64,000 nt of DNA from Stenotrophomonas sp. HITSZ_GD (GTDB taxonomy: Bacteria; Pseudomonadota; Gammaproteobacteria; Xanthomonadales; Xanthomonadaceae). Below the pieces are notes generated by a model. It ran no database searches, was not told where the DNA came from, and was given only the letters and a program-made list of their open reading frames with translations. The stretch covers positions 1 to 64,000 of the forward strand of contig NZ_JARQXB010000004.1 in assembly GCF_029543105.1 (NCBI RefSeq), written 5' to 3'. Position numbers and translations under genes: made by a program. Shown here in pieces: positions 44,371-54,051 of the stretch (position 1 is its first letter; each line of letters begins with the position of its first letter).

Positions 44371-46533
44371 ATGCGTTCTACCCTGCTTGCCCTGTCCATC
44401 GCCTCCACCCTGGCCACCGGTTTCTTGGTGGCCTCCCCAGCCCGGGCGGGCGAGGGCATGTGGGTTCCGCAACAGCTGCCGGAAATCGCCGGCCCGCTCC
44501 AGAAGGCCGGCCTGAAGCGCTCGGCCGAGCAACTTTCCGACCTGACCGGCGACCCGATGGGCGCGGTCGTCGCCCTTGGCGGCTGCACCGCCAGTTTCGT
44601 TTCGCCGCAGGGTTTGGTGGTGACCAACCACCACTGTGCCTATGGCGCCATCCAGCTCAATTCCACCGCCGAGAAGAACCTCATCAAGCACGGCTTCAAC
44701 GCGCCGACGCCCGCCGAGGAGCTGAGCGCAGGTCCGAACGCCCGCATCTACGTGCTCGACGAGATCACCGACGTCACCACCCAGGCCCAGGCCGCGCTCG
44801 CCACCGCCGGGGCCGATGCGCTCAAGCGCACGCAGGCGCTGGAAGCGTTCGAGAAGGCGCAGATCGCCGCGTGCGAGGCCGGAGGCGGCTACCGCTGCCA
44901 GTTGTTCAGCTTCGCAGGCGGCAATACCTACCGCCTGTTCAAGAACCTGGAGATCAAGGACGTGCGGCTGGCTTACGCGCCCCCCGGCAGCGTGGGCAAG
45001 TTCGGCGGCGACGTGGACAACTGGATGTGGCCGCGCCACACCGGCGATTTCTCCTTCTACCGCGCCTACGTCGGCCGGGACGGCAAGCCGGCTGCTTTTT
45101 CCAAGGACAACGTGCCCTACCAGCCCAAGCATTGGCTGAAGTTCGCCGACCAGCCGCTGGGCGAGGGGGATTTCGTCATGGTCGCCGGCTACCCCGGGCG
45201 CACCAACCGCTATGCGCTGGTCAGCGAGTTCGAGAACACCGCGCAGTGGACCTACCCGACCATCGCGCGGCACTACGAAAACGTGATCTCGCTGGTGGAG
45301 AAGGCCGGGCAGCAGAACCCGGATATCCGGGTGAAGTACGCCAGCACGATGGCCAGCTGGAACAACACGAGCAAGAACTACGAGGGCCAGCTGGAAGGCT
45401 TCAAGCGCATCGACGCCGAAGGCCAGAAGCGCGCCGAGGAAGCCGCCGTGCTGGGGTGGCTCAAGGGTCAGGGGGCCAAGGGCAAGGCCGGGCTGCAGGC
45501 GCACGCGCAGCTGGTGTCGCTCAACACGCAGGCCCGCAAGACGCAGGCCCGCGACCTGGTGGTGGGCCAGCTCAACCGCACCGGCGCGCTCGGCGCGGCC
45601 ACCACGCTCTACCGCCTGTCGCTGGAACGTGCCAAGCCCGACGCCCAGCGCCAGGGCGGTTACCAGGAACGCGACCTGCCGCAGATCGAAGGGGCGATGA
45701 AGCAGATGGAGCGCCGCTACGTGCCGGCCATGGACCGCCAGCTGCAGGCCTACTGGCTGAAGGAATACGCCGCCCTGCCGGCGAACCAGCACCTGCCGGC
45801 GATGGACCAGTGGCTCGGGGGCGACGTCGACGCGGCGGTGGCACGCCTGGACGGCACCCGTCTGGGCAACACCGAGGAACGCCTGAAGTGGCTCAAGGCC
45901 GACCGCGCGGCCTTCGAAGCCAGCGACGACCCGGCGATCCGCTACGCGGTGGCGGTGATGCCGGCGCTGCTGGCCTTGGAGCAGCAGGAGAAGATCCAGA
46001 AGGGCGAGCAGCTCAAATACCGCCCGGTGTACCTGCAGGCGCTGGCCGACTACAAGAAGAGCCAGGGCGAATTCGTCTATCCGGACGCGAACCTGTCGCT
46101 GCGCATCACCTTCGGCAACGTGAAGGGGTACGCGCCCAAGGACGGCGTGCAGTACACCCCGTTCACCACGCTGGAAGGCGTCGTGGCCAAGGAGACCGGG
46201 GCCGAGCCGTTCGATTCGCCCAAGGCGCTGCTCGACGCGGTGAAGGCCAAGCGCTACGCCGGCCTGGAGGACAAGCGCCTGGGTTCGGTGCCGGTGGATT
46301 TCCTCTCCGACCTGGACATCACCGGCGGCAACTCCGGCTCGCCGGTGATGGATGCGCACGGCAAGCTGGTCGGCCTGGCGTTCGACGGCAACTGGGAATC
46401 GGTGAGCAGCAACTGGGTGTTCGACCCGGCGATGACCCGCATGATCTCCGTCGATAGCCGCTACCTGGAATGGATCATGCGCGAGGTCGCTCCGGCGCCC
46501 CAGCTGATCAAGGAACTGGGCCTGCGGCCCTGA
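44371..46533 (+). CDS. dpp7: S46 family dipeptidyl peptidase (DPP7 / DAP BII type)
   Basis: 720 residues. Signal peptide 1-26 (ends ARA). Chymotrypsin-fold serine protease with an added helical domain: His88 in VTNHHCAYG, Asp in RHTGDFSFYRAY, and Ser655 in GGNSGSP. The residue 18 after the serine is Gly673 (AFDGN), which in this family goes with preference for hydrophobic or neutral P1 residues (DPP7), whereas DPP11 has Arg for acidic P1. Works in the periplasm, cutting dipeptides from peptide N-termini. Closest known relative is DAP BII of Pseudoxanthomonas mexicana (722 residues). Confidence 0.93.
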   Translation: MRSTLLALSIASTLATGFLVASPARAGEGMWVPQQLPEIAGPLQKAGLKRSAEQLSDLTGDPMGAVVALGGCTASFVSPQGLVVTNHHCAYGAIQLNSTAEKNLIKHGFNAPTPAEELSAGPNARIYVLDEITDVTTQAQAALATAGADALKRTQALEAFEKAQIAACEAGGGYRCQLFSFAGGNTYRLFKNLEIKDVRLAYAPPGSVGKFGGDVDNWMWPRHTGDFSFYRAYVGRDGKPAAFSKDNVPYQPKHWLKFADQPLGEGDFVMVAGYPGRTNRYALVSEFENTAQWTYPTIARHYENVISLVEKAGQQNPDIRVKYASTMASWNNTSKNYEGQLEGFKRIDAEGQKRAEEAAVLGWLKGQGAKGKAGLQAHAQLVSLNTQARKTQARDLVVGQLNRTGALGAATTLYRLSLERAKPDAQRQGGYQERDLPQIEGAMKQMERRYVPAMDRQLQAYWLKEYAALPANQHLPAMDQWLGGDVDAAVARLDGTRLGNTEERLKWLKADRAAFEASDDPAIRYAVAVMPALLALEQQEKIQKGEQLKYRPVYLQALADYKKSQGEFVYPDANLSLRITFGNVKGYAPKDGVQYTPFTTLEGVVAKETGAEPFDSPKALLDAVKAKRYAGLEDKRLGSVPVDFLSDLDITGGNSGSPVMDAHGKLVGLAFDGNWESVSSNWVFDPAMTRMISVDSRYLEWIMREVAPAPQLIKELGLRP

Positions 46534-46572
46534 GCCGGCGCCGCGGCGGTCCGGAAGGCCCGCCGCAGCGGT

Positions 46573-46578
46573 TATGAT
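46573..46578 (+). promoter_or_regulatory. -10 element of the histidine phosphatase gene
   Basis: TATGAT at 46573-46578, 52 nt before the start codon; no good -35. Confidence 0.35.
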
Positions 46579-46629
46579 CGCGATCCCCGCGCCGGCGCCG
46601 CCGGCGCGTTCCCCCAGGAAACCTCCCGC

Positions 46630-47274
46630 ATGCGCATCCTGCTTGCCCGTCACGGCGAGACGCCGTGGAACGCCGAAGGCCGCTACCAGGGCCAGATCGA
46701 CATCCCGCTTTCGCCGGTGGGCGAATCGCAGGCGCGCGCGCTGGGCGAGCGGCTGAAGGACGTACGCATCGACCGCGCCGTGGCCTCGCCGCTGACCCGG
46801 GCGCAAACCACCGCGCGCTTCGCGCTCGGCCCGGCACGCGAAGGCATGCTGACGCTGGATGCCGACCTGCAGGAAATCGCCCACGGCGAGTGGGAAGGCT
46901 TGCTGGCCAGCGAGATCCACGACAAGGACCCGGCGCGCCTGCGCGCCTGGCGCGAAGAGCCGGACACCGTGCTGATGCCCGGCGGTGAATCGCTGCGGCA
47001 GGTGTTGGAGCGTTCGTGGCGCGGCCTGGCCGCCGCCGCCGAAGGGCTGGGCGCGGACGACACGCTGCTGGTCGTCGCGCACGACGCGGTCAACCGCGTG
47101 CTGTTGTGCAAGGTGCTGGGCATCCCGCTCTCGCGGCTGTGGACGTTCCGCCAGGCGCCGACCACGCTCAACCTGCTGGAAGGCGAAGACGTGGAGCACC
47201 TGGAAGTGGTGCGCCTGAACGATTGCAGCCACCACACGCCGTTCTTTGGCGAGGCCAAGCACCGCGCGCTCTGA
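46630..47274 (+). CDS. Histidine phosphatase family protein (phosphoglycerate mutase-like)
   Basis: 214 residues. The catalytic RHG motif is at residues 7-9 (LLARHGETPWNAEGR), the second histidine in VVAHDAVNR. Members are cofactor-dependent phosphoglycerate mutases, alpha-ribazole phosphatases (CobC) or broad phosphatases. No cobalamin genes nearby, so a GpmB-like or general phosphatase is more likely. The C-terminus (DCSHHTPFFGEAKHRAL) is not typical of GpmA. RBS AGGAAA upstream. Confidence 0.85.
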   Translation: MRILLARHGETPWNAEGRYQGQIDIPLSPVGESQARALGERLKDVRIDRAVASPLTRAQTTARFALGPAREGMLTLDADLQEIAHGEWEGLLASEIHDKDPARLRAWREEPDTVLMPGGESLRQVLERSWRGLAAAAEGLGADDTLLVVAHDAVNRVLLCKVLGIPLSRLWTFRQAPTTLNLLEGEDVEHLEVVRLNDCSHHTPFFGEAKHRAL

Positions 47275-47418
47275 CGCACCGCGCCGGGCTGCGACACGCG
47301 CGCGCGTCAGGTCTTTCCCGATGCCGCGCCTGGTGCCGATGACGTAGGCTGGTGGCGCCGCGGACGGTGTCCGTTGCGGCTGTCGCCTTGTCGTTTGCCG
47401 CCATACGTCTCCCGTCCG

Positions 47419-48465
47419 ATGCCTTATTACGCCTCGAACCAGGAATCACGGGCGAAGGCTCGTGCCTTCGTGCGTCGCATCTACCCGATGCGCAACCTCG
47501 GTGTGCTGCTGCTGTGCGTGCCCTATGTGTCCGTGCTGCTGGAACAGGGCTCGCTCGGGCGCCATGCGGTGCTCGTGGCGTTGAACGTGCTCGTTTGGCC
47601 ACACGTGGCGTTCGCGCTGGCCTTGCGCGCGCGCGACCCCATCGCCGCCGAACACCGCAACCTGGTGGCCGATGCCGCTTTCGGTGGTTTCTGGATCGCC
47701 GCCACCCACTTCAGCCTGGTGCCCGCCACGGCGATGCTGAGCATCCTGGCCGCCGACCGCCTCGCCGCTGGCGGCTGGCGCCTACTCGGTCGCGCGTCGC
47801 TGGCCTGCGTGCTCGTCCTGCTGCTGACCGGCTGGGCGGTGGGCTGGCGCTTCGAGCCGATCGCCTCCACGCGCACCATTGCCTGTTCGCTGCCGCCGAT
47901 CTTCATCTACATGCTGGCGCTGAGCCATGTGGGCTACCAGCTGGCGCGCCGCATCGCCCAGCAGAACCGCCAGCTCGACCGCCTCAACCTCACCGATCCG
48001 GGCGTGGACCTGCCGAACCGGCGCTTCTTCAATGCGCGCGCGCAGGACATGGTCGCCTCGGCACGCGCCAGTTCGGCGGCCACGCCGGCGGTGTTGTTGA
48101 TGCTGGACGTGGACGGCTTCAAGGCGATCAACGACCGCCACGGCCACGTGGCCGGCGACGAGGTGCTGCGCGAGATCGCCCGGCTGCTGCGCGAGCAGGC
48201 CGGCACCACCGGTTTCCCGGCCCGGCTGGGCGGCGACGAGTTCGCGCTGCTGCTCGGCGCCAGCCTCACCGAGGGCGAGCGGGTGGCCGCCGAACTGCGC
48301 GAGGGCGTGGCGATGCTGCGCCTGCCGAACTGGCCGCAACTGCACGTCGGGGTGAGCATCGGCGTGGCACCGTTGGCCTCGCACCATCGCGGCATGGACG
48401 AATGGCTGGGCGCGGCGGACCGCGCCATGTACGTGGCCAAGGCCTCCGCGCGCCTGCGCCGCTGA
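47419..48465 (+). CDS. Membrane diguanylate cyclase (MASE2-like sensor plus GGDEF)
   Basis: 348 residues from ATG 47419. The N-terminal half (1 to about 165) has five or six membrane helices, opening with RRIYPMRNLGVLLLCVPY, the MASE2 pattern. The GGDEF domain (about 190-345) has an intact active site RLGGDEFALLL and DLPNRRFF, so it should make c-di-GMP. The RxxD inhibitory site normally five residues ahead of GGDEF is absent (GFPARL), so product inhibition may be lost. The ATG has no clear ribosome-binding site; a TTG 15 codons upstream is an alternative. Confidence 0.88.
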   Translation: MPYYASNQESRAKARAFVRRIYPMRNLGVLLLCVPYVSVLLEQGSLGRHAVLVALNVLVWPHVAFALALRARDPIAAEHRNLVADAAFGGFWIAATHFSLVPATAMLSILAADRLAAGGWRLLGRASLACVLVLLLTGWAVGWRFEPIASTRTIACSLPPIFIYMLALSHVGYQLARRIAQQNRQLDRLNLTDPGVDLPNRRFFNARAQDMVASARASSAATPAVLLMLDVDGFKAINDRHGHVAGDEVLREIARLLREQAGTTGFPARLGGDEFALLLGASLTEGERVAAELREGVAMLRLPNWPQLHVGVSIGVAPLASHHRGMDEWLGAADRAMYVAKASARLRR

Positions 48466-48534
48466 GCCCACCCACTGCCCGGGCCGCGGCGGAACCGGGA
48501 TAATGGCGCGGTTTTTTTCAGCCGGCCTTGCCCC

Positions 48535-49803
48535 ATGGACACCGCCAACACCCTCGCCGAATGGCTTGAATACATCGAGCGCCAGCACCCGCAGTCGATC
48601 GCGATGGGGCTGGAGCGGGTGCGCGAGGTGGCCACCCGGATGGCGCTCGGCGCCCCGGCCAAGCACGTCATCGTGGTCGGCGGCACCAACGGCAAGGGCT
48701 CGACGGTGGCCTTCGTGGAAGCCATCGCGCGGGCGGCCGGGTGGAAGGTCGGCGCGTATACCTCGCCGCACCTGCTGGCCTACAACGAGCGCGTGCGCAT
48801 CGATGGCCAGGATGCCGGGGACGCCGAACTGGTCGCCGCGTTCGCCGCGGTGGAGGGCGCGCGCGGCGACACCGCGCTGACCTATTTCGAGTACGGCACG
48901 CTGGCCGCGCTGTGGCTGTTCGGCCGCGCCGGGCTGGACCTGGCGGTGCTGGAGGTCGGGCTCGGCGGGCGGCTGGATGCGGTCAACCTGGTCGATGCCG
49001 ATGTGTCGATCATCACCACCGTGGACATCGACCACACCGACTGGCTCGGCGAGGACCGCGAGGCCATCGGCGCGGAAAAGGCCGGGATCATCCGCGGCTG
49101 GAAGCCCGTGGTGCTGGGCGAGATCGACCCGCCGTCCAGCGTGCTGCGCCGCGCCTACCTGCTCGGCGCCAACGCGATCCGATTTGGCAGCGACTATTTC
49201 TGCGAGCCGATCGACGCGACGCGCTGGCGCTGGCGCGATGTCTCCTTCCGTCTGGAATTGCCGATGCCCGCGCTGCGCGCACCGGTGCAGCTGGCCAACG
49301 CCGGCGCGGCCATCGCCGCGCTGCGCGCGCTGGGCAAGCCGGTGCCCCGCACGGCCTGGGCCGAGGGCATCGCCGCCGCTGGGGTAGCCGGCCGCCTGCA
49401 ATCGGTGGCGGTGGGCGAGGTGGAAGTGTTGCTCGATGTCGGCCACAACCCGCAGGCCGCGCGCGCGCTGGCGGCATCGTTGAAGGAACGTCCGGCGCAA
49501 GGGCAGACCTACGCGGTGTACGCCGCGCTCGCCGACAAGGACAGCCACGCGGTGGCGCAGGCGCTGGAGGCGCATGTCGCGCACTGGCACCTGGCCGGGC
49601 TCGCGGGCCCACGGGGGCAGGACGCCGCCGCGTTGCGCGAACGCCTCGCCGGCACGGCCGCCGCGCAGGGCGAGATGGCCGAGACCGTGGCGCAGGCGCT
49701 GCGCGCTGCCCTGGCACGCGCACGGGGCGGTGATCGCGTGCTGGTGTTCGGCTCCTTCCACACCGTGGCCGAGGCCATGCAGGCACTTCATTCAGTTGCC
49801 TGA
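48535..49803 (+). CDS. folC: Bifunctional folylpolyglutamate synthase / dihydrofolate synthase
   Basis: 422 residues, a Mur-ligase-type enzyme. P-loop VGGTNGKGSTV (about 48-58), YTSPHLLAYNERVRIDG, FEYGTLAALWLF and EVGLGGRLDAVN with the metal-binding glutamate and aspartate, then DHTDWLG. Adds glutamate to dihydropteroate and folates. Followed by the SPOR gene and cvpA-purF, the usual order in gammaproteobacteria (accD-folC-dedD-cvpA-purF). GATAAT at 48499 is a possible -10. Confidence 0.95.
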   Translation: MDTANTLAEWLEYIERQHPQSIAMGLERVREVATRMALGAPAKHVIVVGGTNGKGSTVAFVEAIARAAGWKVGAYTSPHLLAYNERVRIDGQDAGDAELVAAFAAVEGARGDTALTYFEYGTLAALWLFGRAGLDLAVLEVGLGGRLDAVNLVDADVSIITTVDIDHTDWLGEDREAIGAEKAGIIRGWKPVVLGEIDPPSSVLRRAYLLGANAIRFGSDYFCEPIDATRWRWRDVSFRLELPMPALRAPVQLANAGAAIAALRALGKPVPRTAWAEGIAAAGVAGRLQSVAVGEVEVLLDVGHNPQAARALAASLKERPAQGQTYAVYAALADKDSHAVAQALEAHVAHWHLAGLAGPRGQDAAALRERLAGTAAAQGEMAETVAQALRAALARARGGDRVLVFGSFHTVAEAMQALHSVA

Positions 49804-49826
49804 GGCCGGCACCGGCGCGCGCGCCT

Positions 49827-49832
49827 TATAAT
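49827..49832 (+). promoter_or_regulatory. -10 element ahead of the SPOR-domain gene
   Basis: A perfect TATAAT at 49827-49832, 35 nt before the GTG start. No good -35 at the right distance. Confidence 0.45.
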
Positions 49833-49866
49833 CGCCGCGATTCCCTGCCTCGCCGCCGAACGCCTA

Positions 49867-50901
49867 GTGGATACCGCCCTGAAACAGCGTCTTATCGGTG
49901 CCATCGTCCTGGTGGCGCTGGCCGTGATCTTCCTGCCCATGCTGGTGAAGGGCCCCGCGCCCGACAGCGGCGTCAGCGACGTGCCGATCGAGGCGCCGCC
50001 GGCGCCGGCCGACGGCCAGTTCGAAACCCGGGAGTTGCCGCTCGTCACGCCGGGCAACGCACCCCAGGGCGGCGCGGTCGGCATGGACACCGGCGCGCCG
50101 GCCGCCGTGGCCGACGCAGCCAACCCGGCCGCCGCCGCGCAGGAGGCCGGCGCGCTGCCGCCGGCCACCGCGGCGGGCAACTACGCCGTCAACTTCGGCG
50201 CCTACGCCAGCGAGGCCGATGCCAACGCAGTGATCGCGCGCCTCAAGCAGGCGCAGCTGCCGGGCTTCAGCGAGCAGACCCAGATCAACGGCCGCCCCGC
50301 CTGGCGCGTGCGCATCGGGCCGTACATCGACCAGGCGCAGGCCGAGTCGGTGCGCCTGGAAGCGGTGAAGGTGCGCAGCGACGTCAACGCGCAGGTGGTG
50401 GTGCTGGACGCCAACGCCGCCGCGCCGGCCCCGGTCGCCAGCGCGCCCGCCCCGGCGCCCACGCCGGCCCCGACGCAGGCCGCGCCGGTGCGCAGCGAGC
50501 CGCTGCCGCCGGAACCGGCCAAGCCCACGCCGGCCCCGGCCGCGACGAAGCCGGCCACCCCGGTCGCCGCAGCGCCCGAGCCGGCTGAACCGGCACCCAA
50601 GCCGCAGGCGCCGCCGGTCACCCAGCCCGCCACGCCGAGCGCGCCGGCCGCGCCTGCCGCCGGTGGCGTGGGTTTCGCCGTGCAGTTGGGTGCCTTCGGC
50701 CGGGTGGAGGACGCCAACGCCCTGCGCGATCGCGTCCGCGCGGCCGGTTTCAGCGCGTTCGTCGAACAGGTCCGCACCGACAAGGGCACGCTCAGCCGCG
50801 TGCGCGTCGGGCCGGTGGCCAACCGCGCCGATGCCGAGCAGCTGAAGGCGCAGGTCGCCGCCAAGGTCGGCATCGCCGGCATGGTGCGGCCGCATCCTTG
50901 A
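49867..50901 (+). CDS. dedD: DedD-like protein with two SPOR domains
   Basis: 344 residues from GTG 49867. One membrane helix at 9-27 (LIGAIVLVALAVIFLPML), typical of DedD, then SPOR domain 1 at about 105-178 (NYAVNFGAYASEADANAV), a long Pro/Ala/Glu linker (about 185-262), and SPOR domain 2 at about 266-342 (GFAVQLGAFGRVEDANAL). SPOR domains bind denuded glycan at the division septum. E. coli DedD has only one SPOR; the duplication here is common in Xanthomonadaceae. No visible RBS. Confidence 0.88.
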   Translation: MDTALKQRLIGAIVLVALAVIFLPMLVKGPAPDSGVSDVPIEAPPAPADGQFETRELPLVTPGNAPQGGAVGMDTGAPAAVADAANPAAAAQEAGALPPATAAGNYAVNFGAYASEADANAVIARLKQAQLPGFSEQTQINGRPAWRVRIGPYIDQAQAESVRLEAVKVRSDVNAQVVVLDANAAAPAPVASAPAPAPTPAPTQAAPVRSEPLPPEPAKPTPAPAATKPATPVAAAPEPAEPAPKPQAPPVTQPATPSAPAAPAAGGVGFAVQLGAFGRVEDANALRDRVRAAGFSAFVEQVRTDKGTLSRVRVGPVANRADAEQLKAQVAAKVGIAGMVRPHP

Positions 50902-50989
50902 GCCCGGCCTTGATTCGGTCGCGGCCCGCACCCACCCACGGGACGGCGGCACCCGGCCATCGGGCCGACCCTGACGCACGGAGCGCGGC

Positions 50990-51691
50990 GTGATCGATCT
51001 GGTACTGCTGGGCGTGATCGGCTTGTCGGCGCTGCTGGGGCTGTTTCGCGGCTTCATCGGCATCGTGGTCGGCACGCTGTCGTGGATCCTGGCGGTGTGG
51101 CTGTCGTTCCTGTTCGGTGGCGCCGCGGCGCACTGGCTGGCCGGCGGGCAGACGCCGACGCTGACCCAGTACCTGTGCGGCTACGGCGGCGTGTTCATCG
51201 CGGTGTTCGCCGCGGTGGCGATCGTCGGCTGGCTGATCCGCGCGGCGGTGAATGCGGTACGGCTGGGCGGGCTCGACCGGATCGCCGGCTTCGGCCTGGG
51301 CGCGGTCCGCGGCGTGGTGCTGGCCTGCGTGATGGTGCTGCTGATGGGCTACAGCTCGCTGCCACAGGAAGCTGCGTGGCGGCAATCGCAGGTGGTGCCC
51401 TGGCTGGCACCGGGCGCGCACTGGATGCGCGCGCAGTTGCCGGATTGGTCCGTTCCGGTGGCGGATTTGGGCAAGCTGGCCTTGCCGGGCGATAATGCAC
51501 ACCTCTCCGCGACGGGACAGCCCGTCGCAGGGCCCGCGGCGGAAGGCCACGTGGGACAGGGCGGCGAGACGGCCGTGGCGGAACCTGCCACGGCGCTGCC
51601 CACGAACATCGAGCCGGCGCCCGCGCGCGACGGCGAACACGGCCCTCGGCGGGCCGACCCCCACGGCCAGGCACGGCCACCTTCACAGTAG
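50990..51691 (+). CDS. cvpA: CvpA family membrane protein
   Basis: 233 residues, GTG start with ACGGAG 5-7 nt upstream. Four membrane helices in residues 1-125 (opening [22 protein letters not shown], the CvpA signature), then a soluble Pro/Ala/Gly tail of about 75 residues that is longer than in E. coli CvpA (162 residues). Linked to colicin V production and envelope homeostasis; lies 32 nt ahead of purF as in most gammaproteobacteria. Confidence 0.9.
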   Translation: MIDLVLLGVIGLSALLGLFRGFIGIVVGTLSWILAVWLSFLFGGAAAHWLAGGQTPTLTQYLCGYGGVFIAVFAAVAIVGWLIRAAVNAVRLGGLDRIAGFGLGAVRGVVLACVMVLLMGYSSLPQEAAWRQSQVVPWLAPGAHWMRAQLPDWSVPVADLGKLALPGDNAHLSATGQPVAGPAAEGHVGQGGETAVAEPATALPTNIEPAPARDGEHGPRRADPHGQARPPSQ

Positions 51692-51723
51692 CGGGCGCAA
51701 GCCCCAGCGGAGATCGCGCAAAC

Positions 51724-53190
51724 ATGTGTGGCATCGTCGGTATTGTCGGCAACCAGAACGTGGCCGGGCAGCTCTATGACGGCCTGACCGTCCTGCAGCA
51801 TCGCGGCCAGGACGCGGCGGGCATCGCCACGGCGGATGGCACGCGGCTGCGCGTGCAGAAGGCCAACGGCCTGGTCCGCGACGTCTTCGATGAAACCAAG
51901 ATGGCCGTGCTGGAAGGCCGCGTGGGCATCGCCCATTGCCGCTATCCCACCGCCGGCTCCGAAGGCATGGACGAGGCGCAGCCGTTTTACGTCAACTCGC
52001 CCTACGGCATCGCGCTGGCGCACAACGGCAACCTGATCAACACCGAGACCCTGCGCCAGCAGGTGTTCGAGGCCGACCGCCGCAACATCAACACCGACTC
52101 GGACAGCGAAGTGCTGCTGAACGTGTTCGCGCACGAACTGCAGGCGCAGGGCACGTTGACGCCCGAGGCGGCGATCGGCGCGGTGGCCGGCGTGCATCGC
52201 CGCTGCAAGGGGGGCTACGCGGTGGTCAGCGTGGTGCTGGGCCTGGGCCTGGTGGCGTTCCGCGACCCGCACGGCATCCGCCCGCTGGTGCTGGGCAAGC
52301 GCACGCACGCCGAAGGCGAGGAATACGTGGTCGCCTCCGAGTCGTCGGTGCTGGATATCCTCGGCTTCCAGCGCGTGCGCGACGTGCAGCCCGGCGAGGC
52401 GCTGGTGATCACCGCGCGCGGCGAGCTGTTCTCGGAAGTGTGCGCGCCGCCGGTGGAACACACGCCGTGCATCTTCGAGTACGTGTACTTCGCGCGCCCG
52501 GACTCGATGATCGACAACGTCTCGGTGCACAAGGCGCGCATGCGCATGGGCCAGAAGCTCGGCGAGAAGATCCTGCGCCTGCGCCCGGACCACGACATCG
52601 ACACCATCATCCCGATCCCGGATACCTCGCGCGATGCCGCGCTGGAGATGTCCAACGTGCTCGGCGTGAAGTACCGCGAGGGCTTCGTCAAGAACCGTTA
52701 CGTCGGCCGCACCTTCATCATGCCGGGGCAGGGCGAGCGGGTGAAATCCGTGCGCCGCAAGCTCAACCCGATCCACCTGGAGTTCCGCAACCGCGTGGTG
52801 CTGCTGGTGGACGATTCCATCGTGCGCGGCACCACCAGCCGGCAGATCGTGCAGATGGCCCGCGAGGCCGGCGCGCGCAAGGTCTACCTGGCCTCGGCCG
52901 CGCCGCCGGTGCGCTTCCCGAACATCTACGGCATCGACATGCCGGCGGCCGAGGAACTGGTCGCGCACAACCGCAGCGAGCAGGACGTGCAGGAATTCCT
53001 CGGCGTGGACTGGCTGGTCTACCAGGACCTGGAAGACCTGGAGAGCGCGGTGCGCGAGGGCAACCCGGCGCTGAAGGAATTCGATTCCTCCTGCTTCAAC
53101 GGCCGCTACACCACCGGCATCGAGCCGGGCTATTTCGAGCGCATCCAGCAGCTGCGCTCGGACGAGGCCAAGCACAAGCGTCGCGCCTGA
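51724..53190 (+). CDS. purF: Amidophosphoribosyltransferase
   Basis: 488 residues. First committed step of purine synthesis (PRPP plus glutamine to phosphoribosylamine). Begins MCGIVGIVG with Cys2 as the glutaminase nucleophile, no propeptide. The N-terminal Ntn domain (1 to about 235) is followed by the PRTase domain with the PRPP loop [14 protein letters not shown]. Like E. coli PurF it has no iron-sulfur cluster cysteines. Promoter not evident; likely with cvpA. Confidence 0.96.
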   Translation: MCGIVGIVGNQNVAGQLYDGLTVLQHRGQDAAGIATADGTRLRVQKANGLVRDVFDETKMAVLEGRVGIAHCRYPTAGSEGMDEAQPFYVNSPYGIALAHNGNLINTETLRQQVFEADRRNINTDSDSEVLLNVFAHELQAQGTLTPEAAIGAVAGVHRRCKGGYAVVSVVLGLGLVAFRDPHGIRPLVLGKRTHAEGEEYVVASESSVLDILGFQRVRDVQPGEALVITARGELFSEVCAPPVEHTPCIFEYVYFARPDSMIDNVSVHKARMRMGQKLGEKILRLRPDHDIDTIIPIPDTSRDAALEMSNVLGVKYREGFVKNRYVGRTFIMPGQGERVKSVRRKLNPIHLEFRNRVVLLVDDSIVRGTTSRQIVQMAREAGARKVYLASAAPPVRFPNIYGIDMPAAEELVAHNRSEQDVQEFLGVDWLVYQDLEDLESAVREGNPALKEFDSSCFNGRYTTGIEPGYFERIQQLRSDEAKHKRRA

Positions 53191-53209
53191 CCGCGGCGCG
53201 CAGGCGGCC

Positions 53210-54028
53210 ATGGACGCAGCCCTGCCCGGCGACCTGCTGCAGGCAGCCCATCGCTGCCTGTCGGCATCCGACCCGACCGAGAAAGTCGCGCTGACCCAGC
53301 GCTACGCTGCCGCGTTCCGTCGCGGTGAGTTGTCGATGCCGGCCGAGGCGCCGGCCCCCGAGGCGATCCGCATGCCCGGTCGTCCCGAACGGCCGGCGCT
53401 GGTGCATCCGCGCGAATTGCCGCGGCGTGGCCTCGGCAGCGCGGAAGGCCGCGCGGCCTTCCTGCATGCCATCGCGCACATCGAACTCAACGCGATCGAC
53501 CTGGCCTGGGATGCGGTGTACCGCTTCCGCGCGCCACCGTCGCCCTTCCAGGCCGATTGGGTATCGGTGGCGGACGACGAATCGCGCCACTTCGCGTTGT
53601 TGCGCGCGCGGCTGCGCGAATACGGCCACGACTACGGCGACTTCGACGCGCACAACGGCCTGTGGGAAATGTGCGAGAAGACCGCCCACGACGGACTGGC
53701 GCGCATGGCGCTGGTGCCGCGCGTGCTGGAGGCGCGCGGGCTGGATGTGACGCCGGGCATGATCCTCAAGCTGCGTTCGCTGGGCGATGCCGCCACGGCC
53801 GATACCCTGGAGATCATCCTGCGCGAGGAAGTGGGCCATGTGGCGGCCGGTTCGCGCTGGTACCGCTGGTACTGCCAGCGCGAGGGCGTGGAACCGCGCG
53901 CGCGGTTCAAGGCGCTGCTACGCGAATACGCCGGCGGCTACCTGCATGGGCCATTCAACATGGAAGCGCGATTGCTGGCGGGCTTCGATGAGGACGAGTT
54001 GGCGAGTTTGGTGGAGCAGGCAAGGTAG
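53210..54028 (+). CDS. DUF455 ferritin-like protein
   Basis: 272 residues. Four-helix ferritin-like fold expected, with metal-ligand candidates Glu92 (IAHIELNAIDLAWD), Glu124 and His127 (DDESRHFALL), His160, and Glu206/Glu207/His210 (LREEVGHVAAG). Fits the DUF455 family, related to MiaE-like and other di-iron oxygenases. The reaction is unknown. 19 nt after purF. A REP-like palindrome follows the stop. Confidence 0.82.
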   Translation: MDAALPGDLLQAAHRCLSASDPTEKVALTQRYAAAFRRGELSMPAEAPAPEAIRMPGRPERPALVHPRELPRRGLGSAEGRAAFLHAIAHIELNAIDLAWDAVYRFRAPPSPFQADWVSVADDESRHFALLRARLREYGHDYGDFDAHNGLWEMCEKTAHDGLARMALVPRVLEARGLDVTPGMILKLRSLGDAATADTLEIILREEVGHVAAGSRWYRWYCQREGVEPRARFKALLREYAGGYLHGPFNMEARLLAGFDEDELASLVEQAR

Positions 54029-54051
54029 TGCTTCTGCAGGCATGCATGCAC

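Noticed and set aside
44239-47262. 1007-codon open frame on the - strand across dpp7
   Set aside because: Same reason: complement of a strongly supported peptidase gene with third-position G+C bias.
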